NCBI GenBank assembly: GCA_021442155.1
Contig: CM038223.1
Coordinates: forward strand, 29,424,983-29,488,982
DNA from: Cymbidium sinense
Lineage: Eukaryota > Streptophyta > Magnoliopsida > Asparagales > Orchidaceae
Direction: 5' to 3'
DNA: 64,000 nucleotides
Under the pieces are notes generated by a model. That model saw nothing but the letters and a program-made list of their open reading frames with translations, was not told the DNA's origin and did not search any database. Numbering within the stretch: position 1 is the stretch's first letter; the number at the start of each line of letters is the position of its first letter. Positions 35,043 through 47,349 of the stretch are shown piece after piece. Made by a program: the position numbers and the translations under genes.

Positions 35043-35470
35043 TGTAAACTCAGTTCATCGAAGTTGAAATCAAAGATAAGAAGAGCGATGAAATGGATTG
35101 TAGAATTTCACTTGAAATAAAGAAAAAGAAAACTCTTGATGACAACAAGGATTGTACAAGAAAATGAAGTGTCAATTGGCTTATTAACAAGTTGTTTGTT
35201 GTTAAGACAATTACAAATAGCTGTCATATTCACTTTATTGAAATTGATTATTTTCTTTGTAATACAAATGTTGATTCTTACTTTGTAATCAGACCATAGT
35301 TATTTAGATTACACCTTATATTCCACTTTGGAAAATCTATAAATAAATTATTTGACTGAGCTGAACAATATAGCAAAAACTATGTCCTTGTATATATTTT
35401 TTTTATTTTCTTCCCCTAGAGAATTTGATATTCATGGATTGCAATCAACTGGACATACCCCTTTGATCTA
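35043..35470 (+). repeat. 5' LTR of gypsy C
   Basis: It is homologous to 48823-49234. Shared blocks include AAAGATAAGAAGA, AATGATAACAAGGATT-type, ACACCTTATATTCCACTTTG and the promoter box TATAAATAA at 35338-35346. Confidence 0.8.
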
Positions 35471-35471
35471 A

Positions 35472-35492
35472 GGCACCTATCATCAGTGCTTT
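35472..35492 (+). other. Possible degenerate primer site of gypsy C
   Basis: TATCATCAGTGCTTTT follows the 5' LTR and resembles the initiator-methionine primer site (TGGTATCAGAGC) with several changes. Position supports it; sequence only partly. Confidence 0.35.
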
Positions 35493-35683
35493 TATTGCAG
35501 CTCTTTGTCAAACAACACTGGCTCCTCATTGGCTATTATAGTTTACATGGTGTAATGGCATAATGGTGAAAGGAACTTGGAATATCACCAAGATAATCGA
35601 TGATTATCTTCCATGAAAGTGATACTCAATGATACTTCATGATAATTATCCTTGGTTGAAAAAGAGATGATCAGCCAACACAT

Positions 35684-35977
35684 TTGAAATACATTGATAG
35701 GGATGATGGAGCAATGTTTTCAAGTACATTGTTTGACTATACTCCATGTCTTTTATTTAGTGTTATGAACTTTGGTAATGTGAAAATGAACATGTCACAC
35801 TTTAATGGAGATAACTTTTTGGGTTGGCTTTTTAAAGCCTATCATTCTTTTCTTACTACCAATTTTTATAGGAACAATAATTCACTAATGTGCTTGTATA
35901 TATGGATGGATCAACTTTAAGTTGGTATTAATGGATATATCATAAGAAGCAAATAAGATCTTGGAATTCTTTTATGG
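35684..35977 (+). pseudogene. gag fragment of gypsy C
   Basis: The frame at 35684-35920 includes M-S-H-F-N-G-D-N-F-L-G-W-L-F-K-A, matching the F-x-G-x-[ND]-x-x-x-W-L-x-[KR] block of gypsy gag. After a frame change, Q-I-R-S-W-N-S-F follows at about 35950-35974. It is then cut by the MITE-like insert at 35978. Confidence 0.75.
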
Positions 35978-36450
35978 GGTGTTTGGTTAGAGGATTTTTT
36001 GAGTTGGTTGCATTTCAATATAGTGATTTTAAGTTTTTGATTGTTTCATAGAGAGTAAAATAAATTTAAAGTATATGTTATCAACTATTCCATTTTTTAT
36101 GTATTTAAAATTCACCTGATTTGATTGAATTTCAAATACTTAACATCATGCTATGCAACTTTGCTCACATTAGCCTCCTACATGATCTTGGATCATGGGA
36201 CCTCTAAATGCTAACCCTACGCTCATGCTTGCCTTTAAGGTTAAACGCCAATTGCATGACCTGCGACATTGACCTCAATGCGACCTTTAACCTCTACCCT
36301 ATTAGTGTTGGCCTCACCCTCAATCTTTGAACTCTATTATGACCCCATTGTTCTGATCTCTAGCCTCCATCTTGATTTGTGCCCAAATAAAAAAAATCAA
36401 AATACTTACCAAATACCATTATGAAATTATTTTACAACAAACCAAACACC
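35978..36450. mobile_element. MITE-like insert in gag of gypsy C
   Basis: An 11-bp perfect terminal inverted repeat, GGTGTTTGGTT (35978-35988) and AACCAAACACC (36440-36450), frames 473 bp with no coding capacity. It sits where gag breaks off. The terminus GGTGTTTGG is common among plant MITEs. I could not fix a target duplication, so the superfamily stays open. Confidence 0.55.
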
Positions 36451-37099
36451 AAAATGTATTTCAAATATGTAGAGTTTATTTCACACTGTACTTAGAATGT
36501 AGCTAAGTTCTAGATATTTTGAACTAGTTAACAAGCGTCTCCATAAAGAAAGTGCTTGATGTTTTATACAATTGTTGTACTGAGGTTTTAAAGAGGAATT
36601 CACCATGTTACATTAAACATATTTGATCCAAGATATTTATAATCACTTTGAAGGGCATTCCAAACAAATTTCAAAATTTCTATATTTTCTTCTCCTAAGT
36701 TGTTTTATATCAAGTTTACACATCAAAATTTGGAAAGAGTTGTAAACATTACAATTGTAATCATTATCACATCCTTTTCAATTAGCCAAATTTAATGGAT
36801 TGATGGTCATTAGACATTTGTGTGTTTTCCATCATCTATTTTGTTGGCTTCTCTAAACTTTATAAGCTCTATACCTATCAAATCCACTTTATCGATACAC
36901 CTTTGACAACTCAATTGGAAGAGCATAGCTCAAGGGCTTTTGTTTCCGCCATAATACCATTGCAATCACGCTTATAAGTCCCAAGCTATTTATCTTGATG
37001 TTTATTGATGAACATTAGGAACAATCAAATAAATAACATTATGCAATTAAACCATCTTTTACTGATTTCCCATAATCCAATTTCAATACTTTCACAGTA
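36451..37099 (+). other. Decayed gag-protease linker of gypsy C
   Basis: No block is recognisable between the MITE-like insert and the protease motif. By position it should be the rest of gag. Confidence 0.35.
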
Positions 37100-38650
37100 T
37101 AAATTAATCCAAGAACTTTATGGACATTTGCAATCACATTGTCTAGATATTAGTAGACATTGGATCTACTCACAACTTTATTCAAAAGAAATTAGTTTGC
37201 ACTTTGGGACAAATAATCATAACATCCAAATTCTTTAACTTTTTTGGTGGCAATGACTTAATTCTATAATGCTTTGCTCTTTTTGGTAGAAGCACATGAT
37301 ATTCAAGGATGCTCATTCATTATTGACTATCACACTTTCCAATTCAAGGCGTAGATGTGATCTTGGAAGTCCATAGTTTGGAGTTGTTGTTAGATTGGTG
37401 TATGCAAATTATAAGGATACTTAACTATGGAATTTTGATAAATGGGAAATACAACTAAATTGCAAGGTGATGTGAGCACCTTAGCCCACAACATTCAATT
37501 GAGTAGTTCAACTGATTATTCTTCATCAATTGCATCACTTCTAGTTTATACTGATATCTGATTCTAGCCAATTATCCACAAGTAGGCTATAGTATTTACA
37601 TCAAAAGAATCAAGAAGAACTCGATGCTTACCAATATCTATTTAAGTCATCATTTGAGTTGTCATTGAGGAAGGCAGTGGAGCATTGAATTCATTGTTTC
37701 CATTTGTGAAACCCATGTGGGTACAACAATATTTATGTGATTATTTTCAGAATATTGAAATAAACAAGTTGTTGAAAGATATACTTGACTTAAGCATCAT
37801 TCACAAAAGTGCAAGCTTTTTCCTTTCCTAGTTCTCTTAGTATACAGGAATAGTGGCATGTGATATTTTTGTATAGGTGGAATGACAAACCATTTTTCTA
37901 TGCCAATTGTCAAAGAAAAAAAATAAACATGTTACATTGTGCTTCCATTTCTCATATTTGGATTTGTCATCTGGTTATCACCAAATATGAATGGTGAAGG
38001 AGGGTGCATGCAAGATGGTTGTCCAAACACATGAGGGGGACACTACAAATTAATGTCAATGCCCTTTGGCATGAAAAATATGCTAACCACCTTTTCAACC
38101 CTTTGCTTTGTTTTGATATTTTTTATGACATCCTTATCCACGGACATCTCTTGAAGTCTGGTAGACCATCTTCTAATGGTCTTGAACTCTCTTCAAACAC
38201 ATATTATTTACCCCAAGCACATGTTTTGAAACACAACTTGACTTATCGTGGCATAAAAAAATCAATCTAAGCGATTCAATGCCGAAACCCTAAATTGCTT
38301 AAACAATTGATACAATTCTATGGGTTAAAGCAAATTAGTTCCCCATTGTGACAATCATAGCACCATTAACAGCTTTATTGGCACGTGACAAACTTCAATG
38401 ATTTTCCATTAGCATTCAATGCTTTGAAAGATGCAATACCTCATTTTCGTTCTTACCTTGATTATTTTGGTGCCATTTATTGTAGGAATAGGTGCCTAAA
38501 GCAAAGCTATTGGTTCTTAGCTATTGGCACTGCCCTGATACAATATGCTCATCCTCTCACTTTTTATAGTAAAAATCTATCATTGGCATTACAAAATCCT
38601 TCCTCTTATGCTCGTGAACTATAGACAGTTGTTTGGGTCATTGTTGGCTG
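37100..38650 (+). pseudogene. Protease, RT and RNase H remnant of gypsy C
   Basis: At 37153-37185 the plus strand reads V-D-I-G-S-T-H-N-F-I-Q, the aspartic protease active site of plant chromoviruses (family D-[ST]-G-S-T-H-N-F). RT follows: G-H-Y-K-L-M-S-M-P-F-G-M-K-N-M at about 38037-38085. RNase H follows at 38385-38640, with N-A-L-K-D-A near the start and P-L-T-F-Y-S-K-N-L-S and Y-A-R-E-L near the end. Many stops and shifts are present. It ends abruptly where the minus-strand gypsy D begins. Confidence 0.8.
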
Positions 38651-39555
38651 TGAATGAAGTCACAAAATAAAACTTGGCAAAACAAAATTTCACCAAAAGG
38701 ACCAATAAAGCTAACAACCATTGTGAACTAAATACAAATGACAAGACTTTTCTAAGTAATAATAGAATAATAAGGGATCCCTAAGACAAATATTTCTTGA
38801 ACAATTTCCCAAATGTAATTGGAATAAAGTACACTGAACAAACTATGGGTTCTACATCTTGCCCTTTGAATGTGACTTCCTAACCCCTCCTCTAAGTGTT
38901 GTAGGTGTTATTGGCTTCTAAAATGGACTTAACTAGGAGTGTTGGAATTCTTTCTCTCAAATAAGTTCCAAAAGTAATTCAAGCTTGACGGGAATGCTAG
39001 TGCTAGTAGTTTCTTATCTTTCTTCTTGATGGGCATTCGCTAACATCTCATGTTTGCTCGAATGCTTGCCACTAGTTTTTCAAGAAACGTTTGGCTCATG
39101 GAAATCACTAAATTTGTGAACAAAGCAGCCTAATGCTGCTTAGGAAACTTATTATTTAAGAATTGAAATTCTAAAATTAACAAACTAGTTAAAAAAAATA
39201 GATAACTGATGGTGAATAGTTTCTTGATTAAGGAATGGATAATTTAATGTCTTGCCATTACCAAACCCAAACTTGTAAGACTTAAAATAAGGGCTTTAGA
39301 AATCAATAAAAGATAATACTTATTGCTCATAGAGTGCATGATACTATCTCATCCAAGTCCCACTCTAATGGCAACTTCAAATTGCAATTCTCTATTTCGG
39401 TTGAGATTAAGCTCTGAGAATCCTCAAACCAACCTTTGCAAATCCATTCACTCTTACGCTCTGGTCTTCAATTCATATAGAAGAAATGGAATACAACACA
39501 AACAAAATAATAAATATCACCTTGTAGATGAATGATCCTATGAAAAATATGATCA
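38650..39555 (-). repeat. 3' LTR of element D
   Basis: It matches 41065-41852 in blocks: ACAAAATAAAACTT at the plus-strand start, CAATTTCCCAAAT, AAGAAACGTTTGGC, AAGAATTGAAATTCTAAAATTAA, GGTCTTCAATTC, and AAAAATATGATCA at the end (the longest block is about 23 bases). Confidence 0.7.
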
Positions 39556-40659
39556 TTACTTACTTGATTTAAAATGATTTTGAATAGTTTCAATACCTTA
39601 ATATTCTCCTTCATAAGCATCAAAATCACTTTCTTGCCTTTATATTCTAAGGTATAGGTGTTATTATAACTACTATAAAAATATGCCTATCATATTGCCA
39701 TACATCTAATAGTAATGACATCCATATGAATTGCATCATATCGAACCTCCTCTTGTAATTTATTACCTTTAGAAAATGCACTAAACATTACTTTGTGACT
39801 TTTGATCATTTTCATTGGGAAGCCAGGACAATTTTTAAGGTGAAGGGTGCTCTTGAATAGTTAGATTTAATTTTTCAACTATATTATTGAAGCTGACATT
39901 CTCACAAGCTCCCCATCAAATGATCATATTGCACACTTTCTTTTGCATGGTGCATCTAGTTTGAAGGATATTATGTTGACACCAATCACTCAGGCTTAAA
40001 GTAGTGCTCAAAAGTCTTTAAGCCATCAAACGTTCACCATCATTAGCATACAATCACTATCATCAAAGTGTCTTCTAGTTCATTTTTTTTCCTTGGTTGG
40101 GGCCTTTTCCATTGAGAATACAATTCATCAATTTGGACAATTTAATGAAATGATACAAATTCTAGAAATCAAAAGCATTTTATGAGTGAGTTTTTAGTAT
40201 TATAAGTGTTAAATTTATTGATTCCTAATGTTTGTGTATAATTGAGAAGGTTATTTTTAAAAGCCAAAATGAGAGTCACCATGGGTTTCCTAATCAGCTC
40301 TACGAAACTGTTGTCCTAAATTGGAGAACAGTTCTTAGTATTATATTATTGTTGTTCCACCCTTAGAGCTAATGCAATGACATTTAATAACGTCCAATAC
40401 TGTTATAATTTTTTATTTTTAGAATTGCAGGATATAACTCACTATTAAATTAGGCAATAGTATGCTCCTTAGATTTGATTATATCACATTTTAACATCAA
40501 TTGTTTAAAGTTAGTGATATATTCTTCTACAAATAGATTTTATTGGTGAAAGTTATGAAGTTTAATAAACACATTTTTGTTAAATGAGATGTCAAGTAAT
40601 TTTCTTTTGTATTTTCTCTCACTCGATGATCTTATTTTTATCTTCTCTATATCATGTGT
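39556..40659. other. Interior of element D without recognisable domain
   Basis: AT-rich, no open frame of note. It should contain the rest of gag on the minus strand but is too decayed to read. Confidence 0.4.
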
Positions 40660-40932
40660 TCATCTTAGATTTTCCATCAAAATGATATGATTTTTTTTTA
40701 ATTTGATGGCCACTAGTTTAACATGCTTATCATTAAGTATTTCTTTATATTCAAATATGTGCTTTATCATATGTGGATAATCTATGAGATCATCAAGATT
40801 TAGCCCATCCTTAAAATTAGGAATAATGTCTGACTGGTTGCCTTCTATGATAAGGTTCATCCTCTTGAGATAATTCATAAAATGGTTGATGGAAACGATT
40901 ATCCATCTCATGCAAATGGGATTCTCATTCAA
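40660..40932 (-). pseudogene. gag fragment of element D
   Basis: A 90-codon minus-strand frame has H-I-F-E-Y-K-E-I-L-N-D followed by K-H-V-K-L-V-A-I-K-L-K-K. This matches the V-F-x-Y-K-x-[VI]-x-x-x-x-K-V-K-L-V-A-x-K-L-R-K block of plant gypsy gag, and the N-L-R end also fits. It is complete neither at the N- nor C-terminal side. Confidence 0.75.
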
Positions 40933-41064
40933 ACCTTTTATATGCCACTAACCTACTTTGTAATTGTTGAATTGCATGATGTAATTCGTCCATGTTTAGT
41001 CTTTGAGCTTTGGTGGGGTAGGTTTCTCATAGGACATTCTAATGTAGGCTCGATTTGACATTGA

Positions 41065-41852
41065 GTGCATGGGTATACAAAATAAAACTTTGAAAATCTA
41101 AATTACATAAAAAGATCAATAAAGCAACCATAGTGAGAACTAAATACCTATGACAATGGCAAGTAAAACCACAATTACACAATATAATAACGACCTCTAA
41201 GATAAGTATATTTGCGAGCAATTTCCCAAATAAATTTGGAATAAGTACAACATCTTGCTCTCGAGCAAGACTTCTAATTTTAGAGGCTTGATGGGTTATG
41301 GTGGTGGTTTCTTATCTTTTAAAAATGGGGATTCTCTGAGATCTCAGGTTTGGTGGATTGCCAAGAAACGTTTGGCCCAAAGAAATTGTTGAACTCATAA
41401 ACAGAGCATGTCAGTGTTACTTGGGATTTGGGAAGCATGACCACACCTGTAATTTACCAAGGTACAATTAGGTAGTTTCTATTCAAGAATTGAAATTCTA
41501 AAATTAATAAACTAGTCAGAAAACAAATATGGGTAATCTAATGTCTTGTCATTGCTAAACCAAAGCTACTAGGACTTCTGAATTTAGGGAAGAGGTGTTC
41601 TTATTACTCATTGAGTGAAGCAAACCATCTCCCATTGAAGTCCTTGCTCTTACAACAACTCCAAAATGCAGTTCTATATTTTTGGTTGAGTTAAGCTCTA
41701 GCAGAATCCTCTAACCAGCCCTTTGCAAATCCAAATTCATTCTTCTGCTGCTGGTCTTCAATTCCTGCAGTAAGAGCTGGAAAAACAACACAAATAAAAT
41801 AAGAAATATTACCTTATAGAATAATGGTTGTCCCCGGTTAAAAATATGATCA
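41065..41852 (-). repeat. 5' LTR of element D
   Basis: Direct-repeat partner of 38650-39555 with the same order of blocks. The minus strand starts TGATCATATTTTT at 41852. Confidence 0.7.
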
Positions 41853-44800
41853 CCACTTCCCTTTAATGCCTTTGCATTCCCTAACAGCATCCAGATTTCT
41901 TTTTGTTGAACTACAAGTATGTGCCATAATTCAAACTAAGCGCCTATAGAAAAATCTATGAAAATCATGGCGTTGCATGATCGGAAGTTAAAACTCCCTA
42001 ATTGCGAGCAGATTCAATCATAAATCATCTCAATCCAAAATTCAGCTTTGTAATTGTGTTAAAAATATCAAAATTAATTAAATGAAAAATATTGGGTCAA
42101 TTAATAACCAATCAATTAATTAAAATTAATTTTTAATTAAATTACATGCATATAGAGGTTGTGAGGCCTCGACGGCGTTCAAAGCGACCCCGCAAAATTG
42201 AATTTGTGATTATCATGAAATGTCGATATCTATCAAATGACACCTCCCGCAATCAATTCGATAAAGTCTACATGAATGTCGAGTGATTCAAATGCAACGT
42301 CCTACAATTTAAACCTAATTTCACTTCGACCATCGCTGACATTGTCCAAATGATCTCTGATCAAAATAAATCGTTGTTGTGTCCAGTACAACGAAAATAC
42401 CTAAAATTGACACCCATATTATTAAGGTTCATCATACAAAATAATTTCATATGGTTTGATGCAAAATTATATTAATCTATAATTACAATGGCTAATGGCT
42501 GCTTAAACCCCATAATATTTGCTTAATCTCAAATTTAATTATTTCACCCAATCAATCAATTTAAAGCTTAGGAGCCAATTGGATTTGCCACCTAATTAAC
42601 CCTATTGGTTGCCGCTTAGCCCAATTGAAAACCTGCCCTAATACCTGAAATGAGCATCCTCCTGTCTGATCTCTCCCATTCATGCATGAAAGAAAGCTCA
42701 CGGGATCTCCCTCTCTCATGTGACTCTCAGCCGAACTCCCCTCTTCCGTCCCACTCTCATTCCAAGTTGCACAAAATGTGATTATCCTTCGGTCTCCCTC
42801 TCTTCATTTGTGTGAGCCAAATGAGCTGCCTACCTCTTGATTTTCCTTCTTCCTTCCTGTCTCAAGCGACAGGAGATCCAGAACTCCCCTCTCTTGGTTC
42901 TGTCCCAAGCATTGCATGAGGATTCCCTCTTTCTCATTCTCTTCCTCTACAATCAAATGGCTACTCGACTTAGGACTAGCCAAAGAGCAAACCCCTTTTT
43001 GGCCTTCCTTAGTCAAGAGTAGGGTAGGAATGGATTCCCCTGTCATTCCTCCTAGCCACGGCCAGGGCTGACCTCCTTCCTCTTGGGTCTCCATCTCTCT
43101 AGCCAAAACCAAGGGAATTCCCCCCTAACATGGTCATTGCTCCTAGACACCGGTGAGCATCCCTTTATCCCTTTTCTGTAGCAACCGAGGGCTTCCTTTT
43201 TAGTTCTTCCCAAAATCTTTTTTCCTCCTCTTTTCAATCAGATTTCCAGGTTGTTTCTATTCAACCCTAAGTTCCCTACCATTATTTCATTCCCTTTTGC
43301 TTGGATGAAATGGGTTCAGTGAGATTTTCTTTCATATATATATTTTATGTGCTTGTTCTTTTATGCAATTGCAATAGGAGGAGATGGTGTTTAACATGGC
43401 ATAGCTGTTGCTGTTTTGTCACTAAGCATTCCTATGATGCATCTATTTGAGTTACCAAACAAATGAAAAAAATGTAAAATTAGTAGAGTTGTGATCTTTT
43501 ATGAGGGTTACCTTTTTGTTATGCCTCTTTCCTTTGTTTGATTACTTGCAATCATGAAGGTGGTTATCTGTTTAGGTAAGATTTGATTTTCTAGACTTAT
43601 CAAACTTAATGTGATTGTTTAGTTTATGTAGCCTAAACTCCATGTAATTATCATGTTAAAGGAAGAGGATGAAGGGAGGAGTGCTTTGCTAGCATTGTGC
43701 TTGTTTTCCTCTCTTTTGTGATCACTAAGTTAGTGGGCTTTTGAAATACAATCTGAAATGAGATTTTGTGCAAGTTTAAAGCTCCATTTTGTTGTTTAGC
43801 TTCATTAATGTTGCATCTTGCCTAGTGCTTGTTCATATTGTACTCAGCAATTGCCAAGTTCTATATTGCATTAAAACTGAAATAAGTTGACATAGATGTA
43901 GGATATGATTTGCTCTCTTGGTTTTAAAATTTTCTTAAAATTGCTTACTTTGTGTGGCTTAAATTCTACTTGGCTATAATTTTTAAAAGAAAGGGAATGA
44001 AAGGGGGAGTGAATGGCTTTGCTAGCATTGTTATTTTATTCTTTTCTCCATTGTCACTAATGGACATGTGAAGTGCAATCTGAAATGAGATTTCATTTGC
44101 ATAGAATTTGAAAGTCATTGTCCTTCATTGGTTGAATGAATAATTTGCAAGGTTTAGAATGACTACCTATTATCTTGTTTAATTAAATCTTGCTTAAATT
44201 CTATTATCATTGTGAAATTGATATGAAATAGGAAGTGCATAAGCTTTAACTTTGATTCATGGCTCTCATTCTATTATTTGAGTCCTCTTGTATTATCATA
44301 TGTTTTGAATGAGTAGATCACTCTTACACTTTATGATCTAGTGGTCATCTTATTTATATGTTGATGCAAAATGGTTCAATGCATTGTTTGGCTTTAGAAT
44401 TCCATGGTAATATATGAAATTTGCATTTAAGATTAGCCATTCAACATCTCTTTTTGTTGATTGAATCAAAATGGAAAAATGATGAATATGATTGCAAGGT
44501 TAGTGAATTTTGGAGACATTCACTTTCTTTCACGAGATTGTGAGCTAAAATTGTTCAAACTTAGCTATTTAACATGTTCTACTTGTTCTCACATGTATTC
44601 AATCAATTTGATCTTGAGACTTTCTCTATTAACATGATAAGATGGGATTATGGTTTTCATGAAGGCACATTGCTTTTGTTTTGCCTCTTTCATGTTATCA
44701 AAGTTGAAAATTCATTTGCATTTTACCATCAAAGTGTTGTTTTGATTTGTTGAATATAAGGAAGAAAGAAATAATTTTGATATTCAATAGGAAAAGATTA

Positions 44801-44990
44801 GATGGGGCTTGCATTTGTTGAAGGCTTATACATTAATTTGCTGATTATGCATTATAAAGGGTAAATTTTGGATGAAATGTTGAATGAAATGGTGATAAGT
44901 CACAACATAAGGTAAAATCTTCACTTGTATAATGCTTCTTTTATAATGCATATGTAAAGGTAAAATTTCAAGATTACTAAAACATTATTG
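41853..44990. other. Noncoding stretch with a pyrimidine-rich core
   Basis: Positions 42150-42400 are somewhat GC-richer; 42640-43300 is strongly C/T-rich on the plus strand, resembling an LTR leader or 5' UTR. From 43300 it is AT-rich. A block of about 120 bp is repeated at an offset of about 332 bases (CTTTGCTAGCATTG at 43685 and 44016, CAATCTGAAATGAGATTT at 43750 and 44078). The small frames on both strands in 42.8-43.2 kb are low-complexity and unsupported. Confidence 0.45.
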
Positions 44991-45004
44991 TTCAATGTAA
45001 GAAA

Positions 45005-45355
45005 ATCGCCTGATATAAGTACTCGTTCATATTGTTCCAATGCGGCGAAGAAACTTATGATATAAGTATTTGCTCATGTTGTTCTAATACAACAAGGAAA
45101 TATATTTTGTAATATAAGTATCCGCTCACATTGTTCTAATGCGATGGGAAAACTTGTGATATAAGTACTTGCACACATTATTCCAACGTGGCAAGAAAAT
45201 ATATTTTGTGATAAGTACCGTTCACATTGTTCCAATGTGGTGGAGAAACTTGTGATACAAGTACTTGTTCACATTGTTCCAACGTGGCAAGGAAATATGC
45301 TTTAAATTAAGTACTTGTACACATTGTTCCAATGCGGCAAGGAAATGTTATGCTA
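45005..45355 (+). repeat. Minisatellite, about 50-bp unit, 7 copies, alternating types
   Basis: Units of the form ATAAGTACTTG(C/T)TCACATTG followed by TTCCAATGCGGCAAGGAAA start near 45015, 45063, 45115, 45162, 45212, 45260 and 45309. For most of the array, units ending GAAACTTGTGAT alternate with units ending GAAATATATTTTGT, which gives a period of about 100. Confidence 0.9.
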
Positions 45356-45520
45356 TGCAAACATATGCAAGCCTTTCTTGACGTGGTAGGTAAACTATAC
45401 TTTCTGCCGCGGCGTCTAACGACACCTACCATGAACGCCTTTCTTAGCGTGGTGGGAAGACCCAGTCTCCTGAAGCAGCCCCTTACGTGGGGATGACATC
45501 GGGAGGTTGCCAAAATTTCT
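45356..45520. other. GC-rich patch after the minisatellite
   Basis: This contains CGTGGTAGG, GCCGCGGCGTC and CTTACGTGGGGATGAC, and is much richer in G+C than its surroundings. A 90-codon minus-strand frame (45307-45579) covers it but is not recognised. Confidence 0.4.
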
Positions 45521-47349
45521 AGCAAACTAAACTTATAAGGTTTAACATTTAAGATAAACTTTTGAACTTTATGTATCACAAGATGAATGTGAATTAAGAT
45601 TCAAATCATGAAATGATAACTTAGAATCATAAATTGTAAGACATCAAATGAATTAGCTAAAGAGACTTAAAAGAATTTCATGACTTGCTCACTAACAAGC
45701 ATACAATTTGATAGCTTAATAGCAAGTAAAGATGAACTTTCAACTATCACTTGAAATGCAAAGAAGATTTTACTAATTGAATCAAAAGAGCTTAAGGGAG
45801 GCTTAAACTAAGCTTGAATCCACTTAAGTTTACCAATAAATGCAAACTAAATTTTTCAATACATACAGCTAAATTCAATTGTATTATATCATGTATTGAA
45901 AATGTGAAAAGAATTTAGTTCAAATTAGTTTTCTTTTTGGGAGGAGAATTGAATACAATTTGAGTTGAAACATAAATACTTGCAAAGAATAGCTCATTTA
46001 TGAGTATAAGTAAAGTTTGATAATTCGTCAATGAATATGAATGAGATGCCCTTCATTAAACATTGATGTAAAAATGAATATTTGATCGGAGGCTTATTTA
46101 AACATTCAAATGAATGAGATTTTGCCTATGCATATGATCAATCTTACATTTAAGTTTAATGTCTTATGATTTATACAAGTATTCAAGGAAAATAAATCCA
46201 AGCATGAATCGTGAACCATTCTTTCATGTGAATCTATAGTTTTGAGCTTCATGCTAAGTGTTTAATGGAATGACTTATAACGTATATTCAAAATACTACA
46301 TATTCCATTCAAATTGAATAGTATATGAACTTTCGTTAAATGTGAATCTCAAGCTTACTTCATAGAGCAATTTTTGCTTAATCGCTTGATTCATGTAACA
46401 TTTGAAAGAGTCAAGCTCATGTTAGAGATTCTCACTTGATTCACACAAGTATTTAAAAGAGTCAATGCATGTCTTATAACATATCTATTCTTGATTTATG
46501 ATAAACGAAAGAATTAAACTTATGTCTTATAGAATGGACCTCACTGATCTATGACAAACATTTGAAATGGTCAAATTTATATTTAACAAATCTACGTTTG
46601 ATGTATGATATTTTATCTAACAACTTACTTTTTTCACACATTTTCGTATCTAATATAACTACTTCAACTTAGACATTCTTATATCCATACATCATTTTAA
46701 GAGAATAGATACTTGTATATATGAAGTATCCACTAGCTTGAAAGCTTAAATAAATATAAGCAAGTCATATGCAAAATGTATGAAAGATACCTACTTATTC
46801 AAAACCAATTATTCATCTACATGTGTCCCATATATGTTACAAATCTAAATGTAGTGTTTGAGGATCGTGCATGGGTTGAACCAGGTTGGGTCTTAGGACC
46901 AGGTCCAGGTTAACAAAATCTAAAAATGTAATAATATTATTATAATATTTTCAACTTAATGAAATCTGAGAAGCTAATTGCTATAGAATGACAAAAGATA
47001 AATTTATCATCATTATTAATGTAACTTCTCAAGTTTAAATCCTCAAGAGGAAAGTCTTAAACCCAATCCTCTATGCTCAAACTAGAGTTGACAAGGTTTG
47101 GTGGATGATAGATCTTGAAGCAACAAATTTAAACTTGATTCTCTAGAAAAGGCAGTTGAGACAAGGTCTACTAGCCTACAATAATCATACATCAAAAGGC
47201 TATCATTATCAGGTTTAAGTGATTAATGATTATATGTATTCAAATTTAAATCAATTACAAAATAATCATATGTTCAAATAAAAAATAAAAAAAATATATA
47301 AATTAAATGAAATTAATTATTTAAATTTAAAGTTAAAATTCATCCACCT
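45521..47349. other. AT-rich noncoding stretch
   Basis: No gene. At 46370-46620, phrases of the type TTGATTCATG(T/A)... ATTTGAAAGAGTCAA recur about every 60-70 bases, suggesting a worn tandem repeat. Confidence 0.4.

Larger units (their letters stand above)
38650..41852 (-). mobile_element. Nested, internally deleted Ty3/gypsy element D
   Basis: Direct repeats at about 38650-39555 and 41065-41852 enclose a 1.5-kb interior carrying a minus-strand gag fragment. On the minus strand both repeats begin TGATCATATTTTT. The primer site and polypurine tract are not recognisable. The interior is far too short for a full gag-pol, so it is a deletion derivative. It lies inside gypsy C. Confidence 0.65.

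Noticed and set aside
42804..43112. 102-codon minus-strand frame rich in Glu/Gly/Ser
   Set aside because: It comes from a C/T-rich tract on the other strand, has competing frames on both strands and no recognisable domain.
45307..45579. 90-codon minus-strand frame
   Set aside because: It spans the end of the minisatellite and the GC-rich patch; no domain or homologous pattern.
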